A stretch of 64,000 bases of DNA from Trueperella bialowiezensis. GTDB lineage: Bacteria; Actinomycetota; Actinomycetes; Actinomycetales; Actinomycetaceae. Below, one piece after another: positions 24,456 through 33,566 of this stretch. Position 1 is the first letter of the stretch. Every line of letters starts with the position of its first letter. The notes under the pieces were generated by a model that saw nothing but the letters and a program-made list of their open reading frames with translations, did no database searches and was not told the DNA's origin. Location of the stretch: assembly GCF_900637955.1 (NCBI RefSeq), contig NZ_LR134476.1, forward strand, positions 930,001-994,000, given 5' to 3'. A program made the position numbers and the translations under genes.

Positions 24456-26666
24456 GTGGCCAGTTACCCATCTAGAAGTCCTGGTTTGGTTGCGCTCGGC
24501 TTTCGGGCGCAACCAAACCAGGCTCGCATAAGCCACGCCGCGCTCTTCTTGCTGACGCTCTTGAGCCTTACGCTATTTGTCTGGAGTATTGGAGCAACGG
24601 TCGCAAGCTATCAAGGACAAGACGCTCGTGGTTCACAACGAGCTCCTGTTATCGCGACCGATTCCGAGCCAACAAGTCACATAGCCTTTGTCCTTGACCG
24701 ACTCTCGGGCGCTTCGCTACAGTTCACGGTCGCATATGTCATACCGAAAGATATCACGGCTGCTCCGCCACCGGGGCTTGAAGAATGGCCTCAGCCAGGG
24801 GAAGTCTACCTTTCTCCCGCACTTCTTAAGGCCGGAAAAGGTGAAGGAATAGAAACGCGCTATGGTGAGCTAGCTGGAGAAATTTCACCTGGAGGGCTCA
24901 CGACAGAAAACGAGTTATTCGCATATGTCAATCCCGCCGACCGACCAACACTAGATGAGAGATTTCAGCCGGTATCCCACTTCGGGGCCTCACGTCCAGC
25001 ACTGACCGGTTCCCTTTTAGACAGGCCTCCAATCAGCCAGCCGTTACAAGCAATTTTCTTAATTCTAGGTATACCGCTTATTCTTCTCGTTCGTTCCACG
25101 CTGAAAATGGGGCTTTACCATCGGCGCCGAGAATCAACAGTTTTGTTTGGATTAGGAGCAAAGAGGTTAGAGCTAATCCTATGGCACCTCGGAAAGGTTG
25201 TCGCACCCTTCATCGGTTGGGCGTGCCTTGCAATAATCGGCCTCGCTATCCTATGCACGTTCGGACTTCGGATTCCCAACATCAATTTCGTAATAAGTGC
25301 AGACGACTTTCAAGCAGGACTATTCCCATTTGTTATCACAGCTTTACTAGTGAGCGTAGTTTTTTCTTTCGTATGGCTAGCCGTTAGTCTCAAGCCTCTC
25401 GATACTAAAGTGACTACACGCCCCAGTTCTATCGCAGAAAGCTATAGTCCGAAGCGGGCTCGAATAGGAGCGATTGCAGCTCCTCTTACAATCGTCGTCG
25501 CCACCATCGGCGCCGACCAGAAAAACACGTTAGCTTTCTTTGCGTTTATAGCGCTCGTGGTCATCACAATCATCACAACCTCCGACACAATTGGGGCCCT
25601 GCTCCTCTACTGTGCCCGTAGCCTTCGCCAACGCGCGAAACACAGAGAGGATCCAGAAACACTGGTCGCCTCGGCAACTCTGGAAAGCCGCAGCTCGTCA
25701 GTCAATAGAATCGCTGTCACCACCCTCATGGCGCTCCTCAGCGCCGTCGTTATTCAAACAGTCCTCGGAATCTTCGCTCAAGCCGACCAGACAGCAAAAG
25801 CCACATTTACCAAATTCAACAATTCTGTACTGGTCCTATCTCTTTTTCCAGAGATGCCTGAGAAACACATCGCTCAGCTCGTTGACGCTGTCGACGACTC
25901 TCAGTCAGCTCACGCACTACTGCTTTCCACACGATTTGACCCCAGCACAGAGCAAGAAAAGCTCGAAATCGCCCTCAACGACCCAACTGACAGGGCCTTA
26001 TTGGACAATGAAATTGCTCGAGAATATGTCAGCATGCGTCAACAGAAAATTGGCGATGACTCGGATTCAATCAAGACATTAACGATTAAAGAGGCCCTTC
26101 AACTGCGCAATACAGACGCGTCAATACCCGCCGAAGAAATTCACCCCGAATGGGAACTCGTATTCATATCTCACACTCCCGGAACGTTGGATATCGCCAA
26201 AGTCAAACAGATAGCTTTCGGCTCAATCGCGCCTCTGCCATTCATGCAAATCCCGGAAGAATCATGGATAGTAGCTCAAACTCAGTCAATAGCCCGAAAC
26301 GATTGGGTCGAGCTCTTTGTACTGGGTGCACTAGGACTCCTGGCATTGTCGCTTGTCGTCTTTATCGTCGATGAAAGTAATGACGGCCTGCGACGTCTCG
26401 CTCAAATGAAGACTGTTTCTGGGCGTCCTATCCACGTCAACAAAATCAGTTTCATCAGAATCGGACTCCCCGTTGGGCTCGGCGCCGCCGCGGGGCTACT
26501 TCTAGCCAGCATCTTCTCGATAAGTCTAGTTTTGCTGTACGGCGAGAGCCTCAATCTTTTTACTCGAACCCTGCCCGCCATTTTCATAGCGCTCGCCTTA
26601 TTATTCTCTGCACTATGGGTAGTAAGTGCTAGGAATCTCCGTTCTCTTGTGAAAGGAACACAATGA
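24456..26666 (+). CDS. FtsX-like/bacteriocin-associated ABC permease
   Basis: 736 residues from GTG 24456, 3 bases after the peptide stop. One membrane helix (about 28-50), an extracellular stretch to about 195, then a helix and a group of three helices in FtsX-like order, a second large outside domain (about 430-610), and three final helices. This is the 7-8 helix layout of the integral membrane proteins next to lactococcin-972-type peptides, thought to give immunity or export. It overlaps the ATPase start by 4 bases. AT-rich codon use. A long hairpin falls in codons 9-22, leaving the true start uncertain. Confidence 0.75.
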   Translation: MASYPSRSPGLVALGFRAQPNQARISHAALFLLTLLSLTLFVWSIGATVASYQGQDARGSQRAPVIATDSEPTSHIAFVLDRLSGASLQFTVAYVIPKDITAAPPPGLEEWPQPGEVYLSPALLKAGKGEGIETRYGELAGEISPGGLTTENELFAYVNPADRPTLDERFQPVSHFGASRPALTGSLLDRPPISQPLQAIFLILGIPLILLVRSTLKMGLYHRRRESTVLFGLGAKRLELILWHLGKVVAPFIGWACLAIIGLAILCTFGLRIPNINFVISADDFQAGLFPFVITALLVSVVFSFVWLAVSLKPLDTKVTTRPSSIAESYSPKRARIGAIAAPLTIVVATIGADQKNTLAFFAFIALVVITIITTSDTIGALLLYCARSLRQRAKHREDPETLVASATLESRSSSVNRIAVTTLMALLSAVVIQTVLGIFAQADQTAKATFTKFNNSVLVLSLFPEMPEKHIAQLVDAVDDSQSAHALLLSTRFDPSTEQEKLEIALNDPTDRALLDNEIAREYVSMRQQKIGDDSDSIKTLTIKEALQLRNTDASIPAEEIHPEWELVFISHTPGTLDIAKVKQIAFGSIAPLPFMQIPEESWIVAQTQSIARNDWVELFVLGALGLLALSLVVFIVDESNDGLRRLAQMKTVSGRPIHVNKISFIRIGLPVGLGAAAGLLLASIFSISLVLLYGESLNLFTRTLPAIFIALALLFSALWVVSARNLRSLVKGTQ
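24480..24522 (+). other. Perfect 16-bp hairpin at the peptide-permease junction
   Basis: 24480-24495 (starting CCTGGTTTGG) pairs perfectly with 24507-24522 across an 11-base loop. It lies 28 bases after the peptide stop with no T-run. It probably protects or attenuates mRNA so that peptide exceeds transporter. Confidence 0.8.
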
Positions 26667-27298
26667 CGCCCCTCTTAGAAGTACAAGATCTGACGTGCAG
26701 CATTCCGGATCGCACTTTGTTTTCCAACCTGAATTTCAGCGTTGGAGAAAGAGAGAGCGTCGCGATCGTAGGCCGTTCCGGCACCGGAAAATCAACGTTG
26801 CTTGCAGCGATTATGGGGCTTCGCGATGTCGACAGTGGGGATATTAAGATCTGTGGAGAATCCATCGTTTCCGCACCCGCCGCTAAGAAACTGAACATCC
26901 GCCGCGAAAAAATAGGCATGGTGCATCAAGACGGGCAACTGATTGACGAACTGACAGCCACCGAGAACGTAGCAGTCGCACTCATGCTCACTCAGCACCC
27001 GCAACCGAATCTCTGGGAACATGCCGAAAAAACACTCCGTAATGTCGGAGTTCCACCCAACACTCTGGCGTCGGAACTTTCCGGTGGTGAAATTCAGCGA
27101 ACAGCGCTGGCTCGGGCTCTCGCTTCGGAGCCCCGAATCATCCTCGCCGATGAACCCACCGGCTCGTTGGATATGCAAACACGAGACGAAGTTATGGAAC
27201 ACTTATTCGCAGCAACACACACCTACAACGCAGCGCTTGTCATCGTGACTCACGACCCTGAGGTAGCAGCGCAAGCCGATAGGGCGATCAGTTTATAA
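26663..27298 (+). CDS. ABC transporter ATP-binding protein
   Basis: 211 residues, a single nucleotide-binding domain of the MacB/LolD-like class. Walker A GRSGTGKST at 37-45, Q-loop MVHQDGQLIDELTATENVAVAL, signature LSGGEIQRTALARAL, Walker B IILADEPTGSLD and H-loop VTHDPEVA. ATG 26663 overlaps the permease stop, so the pair forms one transporter. The gene ends 20 bases before the right 75-bp repeat. Confidence 0.93.
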   Translation: MTPLLEVQDLTCSIPDRTLFSNLNFSVGERESVAIVGRSGTGKSTLLAAIMGLRDVDSGDIKICGESIVSAPAAKKLNIRREKIGMVHQDGQLIDELTATENVAVALMLTQHPQPNLWEHAEKTLRNVGVPPNTLASELSGGEIQRTALARALASEPRIILADEPTGSLDMQTRDEVMEHLFAATHTYNAALVIVTHDPEVAAQADRAISL

Positions 27299-27318
27299 GA
27301 TTCAGCTGTAGCCTTCGT

Positions 27319-27393
27319 CGGAAACTTTTCACGCTATAGCCGGAGATCTTCGCATATGCCAAGATAACCGGCCAGGGCGCGAAAAGTTTCCGG
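27319..27393. repeat. 75-bp palindromic repeat, right copy
   Basis: 72 of 75 bases match 23866-23940 in direct orientation. It ends exactly where the DUF1846 stop codon begins (27394), so it may now serve both flanking genes as a terminator. Confidence 0.9.
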
Positions 27394-28884
27394 TCAGCGC
27401 TTCCGATAGAGCGTTTTACGCTGGTAGTGCGGCTCCGACGTCACTAAGATTCCGAGATTCCGGAAAATTCCCTCGTCAACCGTGCCCAGGATCGTCGTCG
27501 TGTGAACATTACAGCCCGCGAGATTGCGCAATTCATCCAACGCCATCCGCGCCTCCTCCGACTGGGAAGCAGACACCGATAGCGCGATCAGCACCTCATC
27601 AGTGTGCAGACGCGGATTACGCGAACCCAAATGCTGGGTCTTTAACGTCTGGATCGGCTCAATAGATTCCGGCGAAAGCAGCAAGTGATCGTCGTCGATC
27701 CCCGCCAAATGCTTCAGCGCATTCAACAGCATCGCCGCGGAACACCCAAGAAGCGCCGAGGTTTTACCTGTGATAATCGTGCCGTCGTGCAGCTCGATCG
27801 CAGAGCCCGGCTCCCCGGTCCGCTCCTGAATCGCGAGCGCCGGGCCAACCACCCGGCGATCCTCCGGGCGAGTTTTCGCCTTCGACATGACGAGGGCGAT
27901 CCGATCAGACTGCACCGGCTCAAGATCGTTGACTTCCTCATCAACCAACGCCTTGTAGTAGCGCCGAATAATCTCCTGCTTGGACGCTTCGCGCACCACG
28001 GCATCATCACTGATGCAATAACCGACCATGTTGACGCCCATGTCGGTCGGAGACTTGTACGGCGACTCCCCCAGCATCTTCTCCATCAACGCTTCGAGCA
28101 GGGGGAACACGTCAACATCCCGGTTGTAGGACGTGACCTGCTTGCCGTATGCCTGCAGGTGGAAGGGGTCGATGACGTTGATGTCGTCGAGGTCGGCGGT
28201 GGCCGCCTCGTAGGCGAGGTTGACCGGGTGCTCGAGCGGCAGGTTCCAGATCGGGAACGTTTCGAATTTCGCGTAACCGGCAGGCACCCCGCGCTTGTAT
28301 TCGTGGTACACCTGCGACAGGCAGGTCGCCATCTTCCCCGAGCCCGGCCCGGGAGCCGTCACGAGCACGACGTCACGCGAGGTAGGAATGTACGGATTAG
28401 ACCCGAATCCCTCCTCAGAGACCACACGCTCCGTGGCAGAGGGGTACCCGGCAATCGGGTGATGGTGGAACACGTTCAGCCCCAGACGCTCGAGGCGCTG
28501 GGAGAAGGCGTGCGCTTGATGGTGCTCATCGGTGATCTGGGTGACCACCACATTGTTGACAAGGAAGCCGCGCTCGCGAAACACGTCGATAAGGCGAAGC
28601 AGGTCATCCTCGTAGGAAATCTGCAGGTCAGCCCGCTTTTTACGGCGCTCAATATCTTTGGCGTTGAGGCAGATGAGGATCTCAATCTCATCCTTGAGCT
28701 GCTCGAGCATGACGATCTTGTTGTCAGGCGTGAAACCGGGCAGCACGCGGGAGGCGTGGTGGTCGTCGAAGAGCTTGCCGCCCATTTCAAGGTAGAGCTT
28801 CCCGCCGATTGCTGTGCGGCGTTGCGAGATGTGGGCGGACTGCATCTCAATGTACTGATCGCGGTCAAATCCGATGCGTGGCAC
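27394..28884 (-). CDS. DUF1846 family protein
   Basis: 496 residues from GTG 28884, with AAGGAG upstream. It matches the conserved DUF1846 family over full length: [60 protein letters not shown] (a nucleotide-loop-like segment), and [11 protein letters not shown]. Structures are known for the family but no settled function. Monocistronic. The repeat-bounded cassette abuts its stop. Confidence 0.88.
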   Translation of the reverse strand: MPRIGFDRDQYIEMQSAHISQRRTAIGGKLYLEMGGKLFDDHHASRVLPGFTPDNKIVMLEQLKDEIEILICLNAKDIERRKKRADLQISYEDDLLRLIDVFRERGFLVNNVVVTQITDEHHQAHAFSQRLERLGLNVFHHHPIAGYPSATERVVSEEGFGSNPYIPTSRDVVLVTAPGPGSGKMATCLSQVYHEYKRGVPAGYAKFETFPIWNLPLEHPVNLAYEAATADLDDINVIDPFHLQAYGKQVTSYNRDVDVFPLLEALMEKMLGESPYKSPTDMGVNMVGYCISDDAVVREASKQEIIRRYYKALVDEEVNDLEPVQSDRIALVMSKAKTRPEDRRVVGPALAIQERTGEPGSAIELHDGTIITGKTSALLGCSAAMLLNALKHLAGIDDDHLLLSPESIEPIQTLKTQHLGSRNPRLHTDEVLIALSVSASQSEEARMALDELRNLAGCNVHTTTILGTVDEGIFRNLGILVTSEPHYQRKTLYRKR

Positions 28885-29204
28885 GCAAGCTCCTTCACGT
28901 TGACTAGTGCGATTGTATTACCGCTGGCAGGTAATCGCCTAGCCCACGCAGCGGGGGAGCTCGAGGCTCATCAGGGATGAATTTCGGGCTGATACTCGGT
29001 GCACTCCGCGTAGCAGGTGAAAAAACGCTGATTTTCGTGCTTTTTCGAAATGAGATTACGCTAGGTCACCTGTTACACGGACTCGGTGAAGTATCCCAGC
29101 ATTAAACACCCGAACCAGCCTGCCATTAACCCCAAATTTGTCCACCAACACCACATGACCTATAGGCCAACAACCCGAGACACCCCGCGCCAAAAACAAC
29201 AAAA
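28885..29204. other. Gene-free region between DUF1846 and tRNA-Ser
   Basis: Holds the DUF1846 ribosome site and promoter, the second copy of the dispersed palindrome, and A-rich sequence leading to the tRNA terminator. No small gene seen. Confidence 0.5.
29004..29086. repeat. Dispersed imperfect palindrome, copy 2
   Basis: Inverted relative to 6723-6806. The arms CTCCGCGTAGCAGGTGA (29004-29020) and 29049-29086 are conserved; the T-rich centre is not. Both copies lie within 0.5 kb of a tRNA gene. Confidence 0.8.
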
Positions 29205-29239
29205 ATGTCTCGCGACACAGGAACTATGTCGCGAGACAT
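29205..29239 (-). terminator. tRNA-Ser(CGA) terminator
   Basis: Perfect 13-bp stem ATGTCTCGCGACA / TGTCGCGAGACAT with a 9-base loop, followed on the minus strand by TTTTGTTGTTTTT. Confidence 0.9.
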
Positions 29240-29244
29240 CACAA

Positions 29245-29332
29245 TGGCGGTGGAGGTGGGATTTGAACCCACGGTGGCTTGCACCACACAGCATTTCGAG
29301 TGCTGCACCTTCGGCCGCTCGGACACTCCACC
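29245..29332 (-). tRNA. tRNA-Ser (CGA)
   Basis: Class II tRNA with acceptor GGTGGAG/CTCCACC, anticodon stem CAGCA/TGCTG around CTCGAAA, a variable arm and encoded 3' CCA. A terminator follows at once. Confidence 0.95.
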
Positions 29333-29437
29333 TCGGCACGCCATCTTAACCGTTTTCTCGGCCGCCAAGCAACGTCGCACCCTAGTTCTGCTAGCTAGCT
29401 CACACGAAGCCCGCACTTTAACGGCGCCGTTTGAACG

Positions 29438-29890
29438 TCAACGCCGCTGGTCGAACCATTCCACGAGCTGACGGTTGGCTCGCTCTTCGGAAACCCCGCC
29501 TAATACCTCGACCGTGTGGTTGAGCCGGGCGTCGCGCAGCACGTCGCGCACTGATCCCGCCGCCCCGGCCTTGGGATCCCACGCCGCAAACACGACCCGC
29601 GATATCCGCGCGTTCACAATCGCCCCAGCACACATCGTGCATGGCTCCAGCGTCACATACAGCGTGCATCCGCTGAGGTTCCACGCGCCGAGCGCCTGCC
29701 CGGCCTCCCGCAGTGCGTTCACCTCCGCGTGACCAACCGGGTCGGCATCGACTTCACGCGTGTTCACCCCGCTACCCAGGAGCCGGCCATGTTCGTCAAC
29801 GACGACGGCACCCACCGGCACATCACCTGCCACACCGGCAGTCTCGGCCAGCTCAAGCACATGGTTGATCCACGCAAAATCGTTGTTCAT
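29438..29890 (-). CDS. tadA: tRNA adenosine(34) deaminase
   Basis: 150 residues. Makes inosine at the wobble position of tRNA-Arg(ACG). The zinc site is H54-A-E56 (GHAEVNAL) with E56 as proton shuttle, and P83-C84-T-M-C87. The ending VEWFDQRR is typical. Monocistronic, facing upp across a divergent promoter region of about 150 bp. Confidence 0.95.
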   Translation of the reverse strand: MNNDFAWINHVLELAETAGVAGDVPVGAVVVDEHGRLLGSGVNTREVDADPVGHAEVNALREAGQALGAWNLSGCTLYVTLEPCTMCAGAIVNARISRVVFAAWDPKAGAAGSVRDVLRDARLNHTVEVLGGVSEERANRQLVEWFDQRR

Positions 29891-30037
29891 ACATCAATCG
29901 TACGAGATCACCGCACGCGAGCACTGCCCCGGCTTTCACCAGCTCCGCAGCCGCCAGCCCAAAGTAATTTTCACGAATATTCCGACAGACCGCGCGGGCA
30001 GCCAACGCGACCAGCCGAGACGCGTTAGATTTAAGGT

Positions 30038-30676
30038 ATGAAACTTCAAGTCATTGATCACCCGCTCGTCACCCACAAGCTCACGGTTCTGCGTGATAAG
30101 ACCACGCCGAGCCCGATTTTCCGCCAGTTGGTGGAGGAAATCATCATGCTCCTGTCCTATGAATCCACGCGCGACGTGGAGGTTGTGGATCAGGAGATCG
30201 AAACGCCGGTCACGTCGATGACGGGCAAGGTGCTGTCCACGCCTCCGCCGATCGTTGTGCCGATTTTGCGTGCTGGCCTAGGCATGCTCGAGGGTATGAC
30301 GCGCCTGATCCCCACTGCGGAGGTCGGGTTCTTGGGTCTGAAGCGTGATGAGGACACGCTGGAGGCGATCACCTACGCGAACCGACTGCCTGATGATCTG
30401 ACTGGCCGCCAGTGCTTCGTGCTGGATCCGATGTTGGCGACGGGTCACACGCTCATCGCGTCAATCGACTACCTGCTCGAGCGCGGCGCCCGCGACGTGA
30501 CGGCGATCTGCATTCTCGCCGCCCCGGAGGGCCTGCAGGCTCTGGAGGAGCACCTGTCCGATAATGCGAACGTGCGCGTGGTGGTGGCCGCCGTTGACGA
30601 GGGCTTGAACGAGAAGGGCTTCATCGTGCCGGGCTTGGGTGACGCCGGCGACAGGCTCTACGGCGTCGTCGACTAA
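30038..30676 (+). CDS. upp: Uracil phosphoribosyltransferase
   Basis: 212 residues, the family length. Salvages uracil to UMP with PRPP. Motifs are [36 protein letters not shown], the PRPP loop [15 protein letters not shown] near 130, and C-terminal [16 protein letters not shown]. The hydrolase gene starts directly after its stop. Confidence 0.97.
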   Translation: MKLQVIDHPLVTHKLTVLRDKTTPSPIFRQLVEEIIMLLSYESTRDVEVVDQEIETPVTSMTGKVLSTPPPIVVPILRAGLGMLEGMTRLIPTAEVGFLGLKRDEDTLEAITYANRLPDDLTGRQCFVLDPMLATGHTLIASIDYLLERGARDVTAICILAAPEGLQALEEHLSDNANVRVVVAAVDEGLNEKGFIVPGLGDAGDRLYGVVD

Positions 30677-31690
30677 ATGACCAGCTCAGCTCGGCCCTCG
30701 TGGCTTGGTTCGCCCACCCGCGATTATCTCGGCTCCGCGTGGCGGGCGTCGTCAATTGCGCTTAGTGACGACGACGGCGGAGCCCCCGTTTCCCGGCCAG
30801 ACGTGGCGGTGCTCGTGCATGAGACCGACGCCCCGGAGGCGATCTCGCGCACGGGCACTGCGGCGCTGTGGATCCCCGGTTTCGTGGATTCGTTTTTCCA
30901 CGTGGAGCACGCGGCCGCGTGGCGTGCGGCGGGCATCCCGTTGGTGGGTCTGGACATGCGTCGGGGTGGGCGGGCACTGCGCGATCCGCGTTATCGCGAC
31001 GACGTGCGCGACCTGCGGGTTCGCCACGAAGAGATCGGGAAGGCGCTCGCGGTGCTACGCGGATGGGGTGCTCGCCGGCTGATTCTTATTGGTCATTCGA
31101 CGGGCGGCCTGCACGCCGCACTTTTTGCTCACGATAGGCCGGGCGAGGTGGACGCGGTGATTTTGAATTCACCGTGGCTTGATCACAACGGGCCGCCGCT
31201 GGAAAAGAATCAGGCGACTGCGCTGGTCAAACGGGTGGGCACGCGCCTACCACGGCTGCCGATTAGCATGCTCAAACCGGATTACGCACGCAACCTGCAC
31301 ATGGATTACGGCGGGGAGTTCGCTTTCGATCCGGCGCATAAGCCCCTCGACCCGGTTCCTGTGTTCGCAGGGTTCTTCCGGGCGGTACGGCTCGCACACG
31401 AGGAAGTGGCGGCCGGCTTGGCCATCCGTGAGCCTGTGCTGGTGGCGCATAGCGACGCGTCGGGAAGTTTCACGAAGCCTAGCGCCGACGAGTTGGCGAG
31501 CACCGACGTCGTGTTGAACGTTGCGGACATGGTGCGGCTCGCACCGAAACTGGGTGCGCACGTGGACCTGCTGGAAGTGCCGGGTGGGCGGCATGACCTG
31601 GCGCTGTCGCAGGCTCCGGCCCGCGAGTTCTATACGCGTGAGTCGATTGCGTGGGCAGTGGACGTTGCGGGAGATACCACGCGCTACTAA
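30677..31690 (+). CDS. Alpha/beta hydrolase (serine aminopeptidase/lipase-like)
   Basis: 337 residues. ATG immediately follows the upp TAA, so they form one transcript. Alpha/beta hydrolase fold with oxyanion WIPGFVDSFFHVEHAAAWRAAG, GLDMRRGG, nucleophile S141 in LIGHSTGG, and a late histidine in PGGRHDLALSQAP. Monoacylglycerol-lipase-like architecture without a signal peptide. The natural substrate is unknown. Confidence 0.88.
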   Translation: MTSSARPSWLGSPTRDYLGSAWRASSIALSDDDGGAPVSRPDVAVLVHETDAPEAISRTGTAALWIPGFVDSFFHVEHAAAWRAAGIPLVGLDMRRGGRALRDPRYRDDVRDLRVRHEEIGKALAVLRGWGARRLILIGHSTGGLHAALFAHDRPGEVDAVILNSPWLDHNGPPLEKNQATALVKRVGTRLPRLPISMLKPDYARNLHMDYGGEFAFDPAHKPLDPVPVFAGFFRAVRLAHEEVAAGLAIREPVLVAHSDASGSFTKPSADELASTDVVLNVADMVRLAPKLGAHVDLLEVPGGRHDLALSQAPAREFYTRESIAWAVDVAGDTTRY

Positions 31691-31851
31691 CGCCTAGGCT
31701 CCCCACTTTGGGCCGCCCAGGCTCGCCGCCCTGTTAAACCCCGGCTCGCCTACGCGCGGCGCCGTTGGCAACCCGCCTTTTTCGGGCGCGTCTAATTTGT
31801 TAGTCTGTGGTGGTTATTCGTGTGCACCATCCGGTTGTATGAGGAGACGTT

Positions 31852-32721
31852 ATGGGTAAGCAGAGCCGCCGCGAGCGCCGCGCTGAGGCGCGTAAGGCGA
31901 AGAAGAAGTCGCGGATCCAGTATGTGGATCGCCCGTTTGAGGGGATCGAGTTCGAGGCTGACTTGGTGGCGATGCGGGAGATTATTCCGTCGGCGTCGAT
32001 GCGCGTGAAGCTCACCGAGGAGCATGGCGGGCACGAGCTGACGTTTGTGACGTTGTTGCCGGGGATGGCGGCCGCGCTGCGCAGGAACGACGGCGAGCTG
32101 CTGGTGGCGATGCAGACGGTGATGTCGTCGGGTGATGTGTCGCTGGATATTGCGGAGAGGACTCTTCGCGGCGTCGAACTGGCACCTGGCGAGTCGTTCA
32201 ACCAGACCGATCAGCCTGAGCCGGGCCCGCGCCTGCAGGACATTCTTGATCTTTCTGCGCCGGCCGAGCTGGAGATTCACGACACCTACGATTACTGGGT
32301 GGATTCCTCCGAAGCAGAAAAGCCGGATGTGCAGGCGGCGATCGCGCAGGCCACCGAGCAGATGGTGCCCACAGCGCAGGTGCCGGGCGTGAAGGGTGCG
32401 TACTGGTGTCGGATGCAGCGCGAGTTCGTGCGCTGGGTGCGCCCGGAGGCGGAGGACGCCGTGGCCGACGCATTGGCACGCCTGCAGCACAAGCGCGAGC
32501 TGACCTTTGACGGTTCACGGTTCGTGGGCGCGTTCCGCGCGGCCGGTTTGCTGATTCCGGTGTTCGAGCTCGAGGCGGGTTCCGAGGCCGACGAGTTGGA
32601 AAAGCCGATGGCCGAGTTTGCGAAGAAGTTCCAGGCCGCTATCGACGACGACGCCCCGCTCAGCCCCGACGAGCGCCGCACGCGCTCGGGGATTATTTCC
32701 CGCCAAGTCACCCTACGCTAA
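31852..32721 (+). CDS. DUF5926 family protein
   Basis: 289 residues. A very basic N-terminus (GKQSRRERRAEARKAKKKSR), then VDRPFEGIEFEADLVAMREIIPSA, the start of the actinobacterial DUF5926 family, and a mostly acidic body. No catalytic motif seen. The basic tail hints at nucleic-acid or ribosome contact, but that is inference. Preceded by a short intergenic region with GAGGAGACGTT as ribosome site. Confidence 0.85.
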   Translation: MGKQSRRERRAEARKAKKKSRIQYVDRPFEGIEFEADLVAMREIIPSASMRVKLTEEHGGHELTFVTLLPGMAAALRRNDGELLVAMQTVMSSGDVSLDIAERTLRGVELAPGESFNQTDQPEPGPRLQDILDLSAPAELEIHDTYDYWVDSSEAEKPDVQAAIAQATEQMVPTAQVPGVKGAYWCRMQREFVRWVRPEAEDAVADALARLQHKRELTFDGSRFVGAFRAAGLLIPVFELEAGSEADELEKPMAEFAKKFQAAIDDDAPLSPDERRTRSGIISRQVTLR

Positions 32722-32795
32722 GCAGGTCAAACTTCGCCGAGGTCAAGTGGCGGATTCTTTGCTCATTCTTGACCTTTGCCATATAGACTTTAACC

Positions 32796-33566
32796 GTGCA
32801 GGCGAATCGTGTTGCAGTAGTTATTCCGGCTAAAGATGAGGCCGACCGGATCGGCGCAACAATTAGGGCCGCGCGCGCTATTCCGCGAGTGGATTTGATC
32901 GTCGTCGTTGATGATGGCTCGGAAGATAATACGCGTGAGGTGGCTCGGGCGGCGGGTGCCACGGTGGTGCGTCATTCGGTGAATCGTGGTAAGGCGTCGG
33001 CGTTGGAGACTGGCGCGTCGGTGGTGGCGATGCGGGATCCGGAGGATGCTCCGCCGCGGCTGGTGCTGTTTTTGGATGCTGATCTGGGTGATTCGGCGGT
33101 TGAGTGTGCGCCTCTTGTTGCTCCGGTGTTGAGTGGCGAGGTGGATATGACGATCGCGTATTTGCCTCCGCAGGCGGGCGCGGGTGGGCGCGGGCTTGTG
33201 ACGGGGTATGCGCGCAAGTGGATTCGCCGGTTGACGGGCTGGTATCCGCAGCAGCCGCTGTCGGGTCAGCGTTGTTTGACGCGCGAGGCGCTCACTGCCG
33301 CTCAGCCGCTGGCATCGGGTTGGGGTGTGGAAGTGGGGTTGACGATCGACCTGCTCACTCAGGGTTTCACGGTCCAGGAGATCGCCTGCAAGCTGTATCA
33401 TCGCCCGTCTGGTGACGATCTTGCCGGTCAGTTGCATCGGGCGAGCCAGTACGTGGACGTTGTTCGCGCGGTTGCTGCGCGCCGGGCCCGGCGGGTGCGG
33501 ATTTCGCGGCGTAAGCGTAAGACTGATCGCGTGGAGCCCGGCGTCCCGTTTAATTCTTTCGATTAG
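32796..33566 (+). CDS. Family 2-type glycosyltransferase
   Basis: 256 residues from GTG 32796. GT-A fold: VAVVIPAKDEADRIGATI, VVDDGSEDNT, NRGKASALETG, and the metal-binding LFLDADLGD. The distal part with GWGVEVGLTIDLL recalls glucosyl-3-phosphoglycerate synthase-type enzymes. No membrane segments, basic C-terminus (RRARRVRISRRKRK). It converges on the large membrane protein gene with a 17-base overlap. Sugar and acceptor unknown. Confidence 0.85.
   Translation: MQANRVAVVIPAKDEADRIGATIRAARAIPRVDLIVVVDDGSEDNTREVARAAGATVVRHSVNRGKASALETGASVVAMRDPEDAPPRLVLFLDADLGDSAVECAPLVAPVLSGEVDMTIAYLPPQAGAGGRGLVTGYARKWIRRLTGWYPQQPLSGQRCLTREALTAAQPLASGWGVEVGLTIDLLTQGFTVQEIACKLYHRPSGDDLAGQLHRASQYVDVVRAVAARRARRVRISRRKRKTDRVEPGVPFNSFD

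Larger units (their letters stand above)
23866..27393. mobile_element. Repeat-bounded secreted-peptide/ABC transporter cassette
   Basis: A 3.5-kb segment between ctpE and the DUF1846 gene, delimited by two 75-bp direct repeats that are themselves hairpins. The three genes inside use clearly more A/T than their neighbours (many ATA, AAA, AGA and TTA codons), a sign of transfer. No transposase or recombinase is present. Whether the repeats moved the cassette or were simply targets is inference. Confidence 0.6.

Noticed and set aside
27685-28980. 431-codon open frame opposite the DUF1846 gene
   Set aside because: Antisense shadow: composition biased to H, R, V and D, no domain, no ribosome site.
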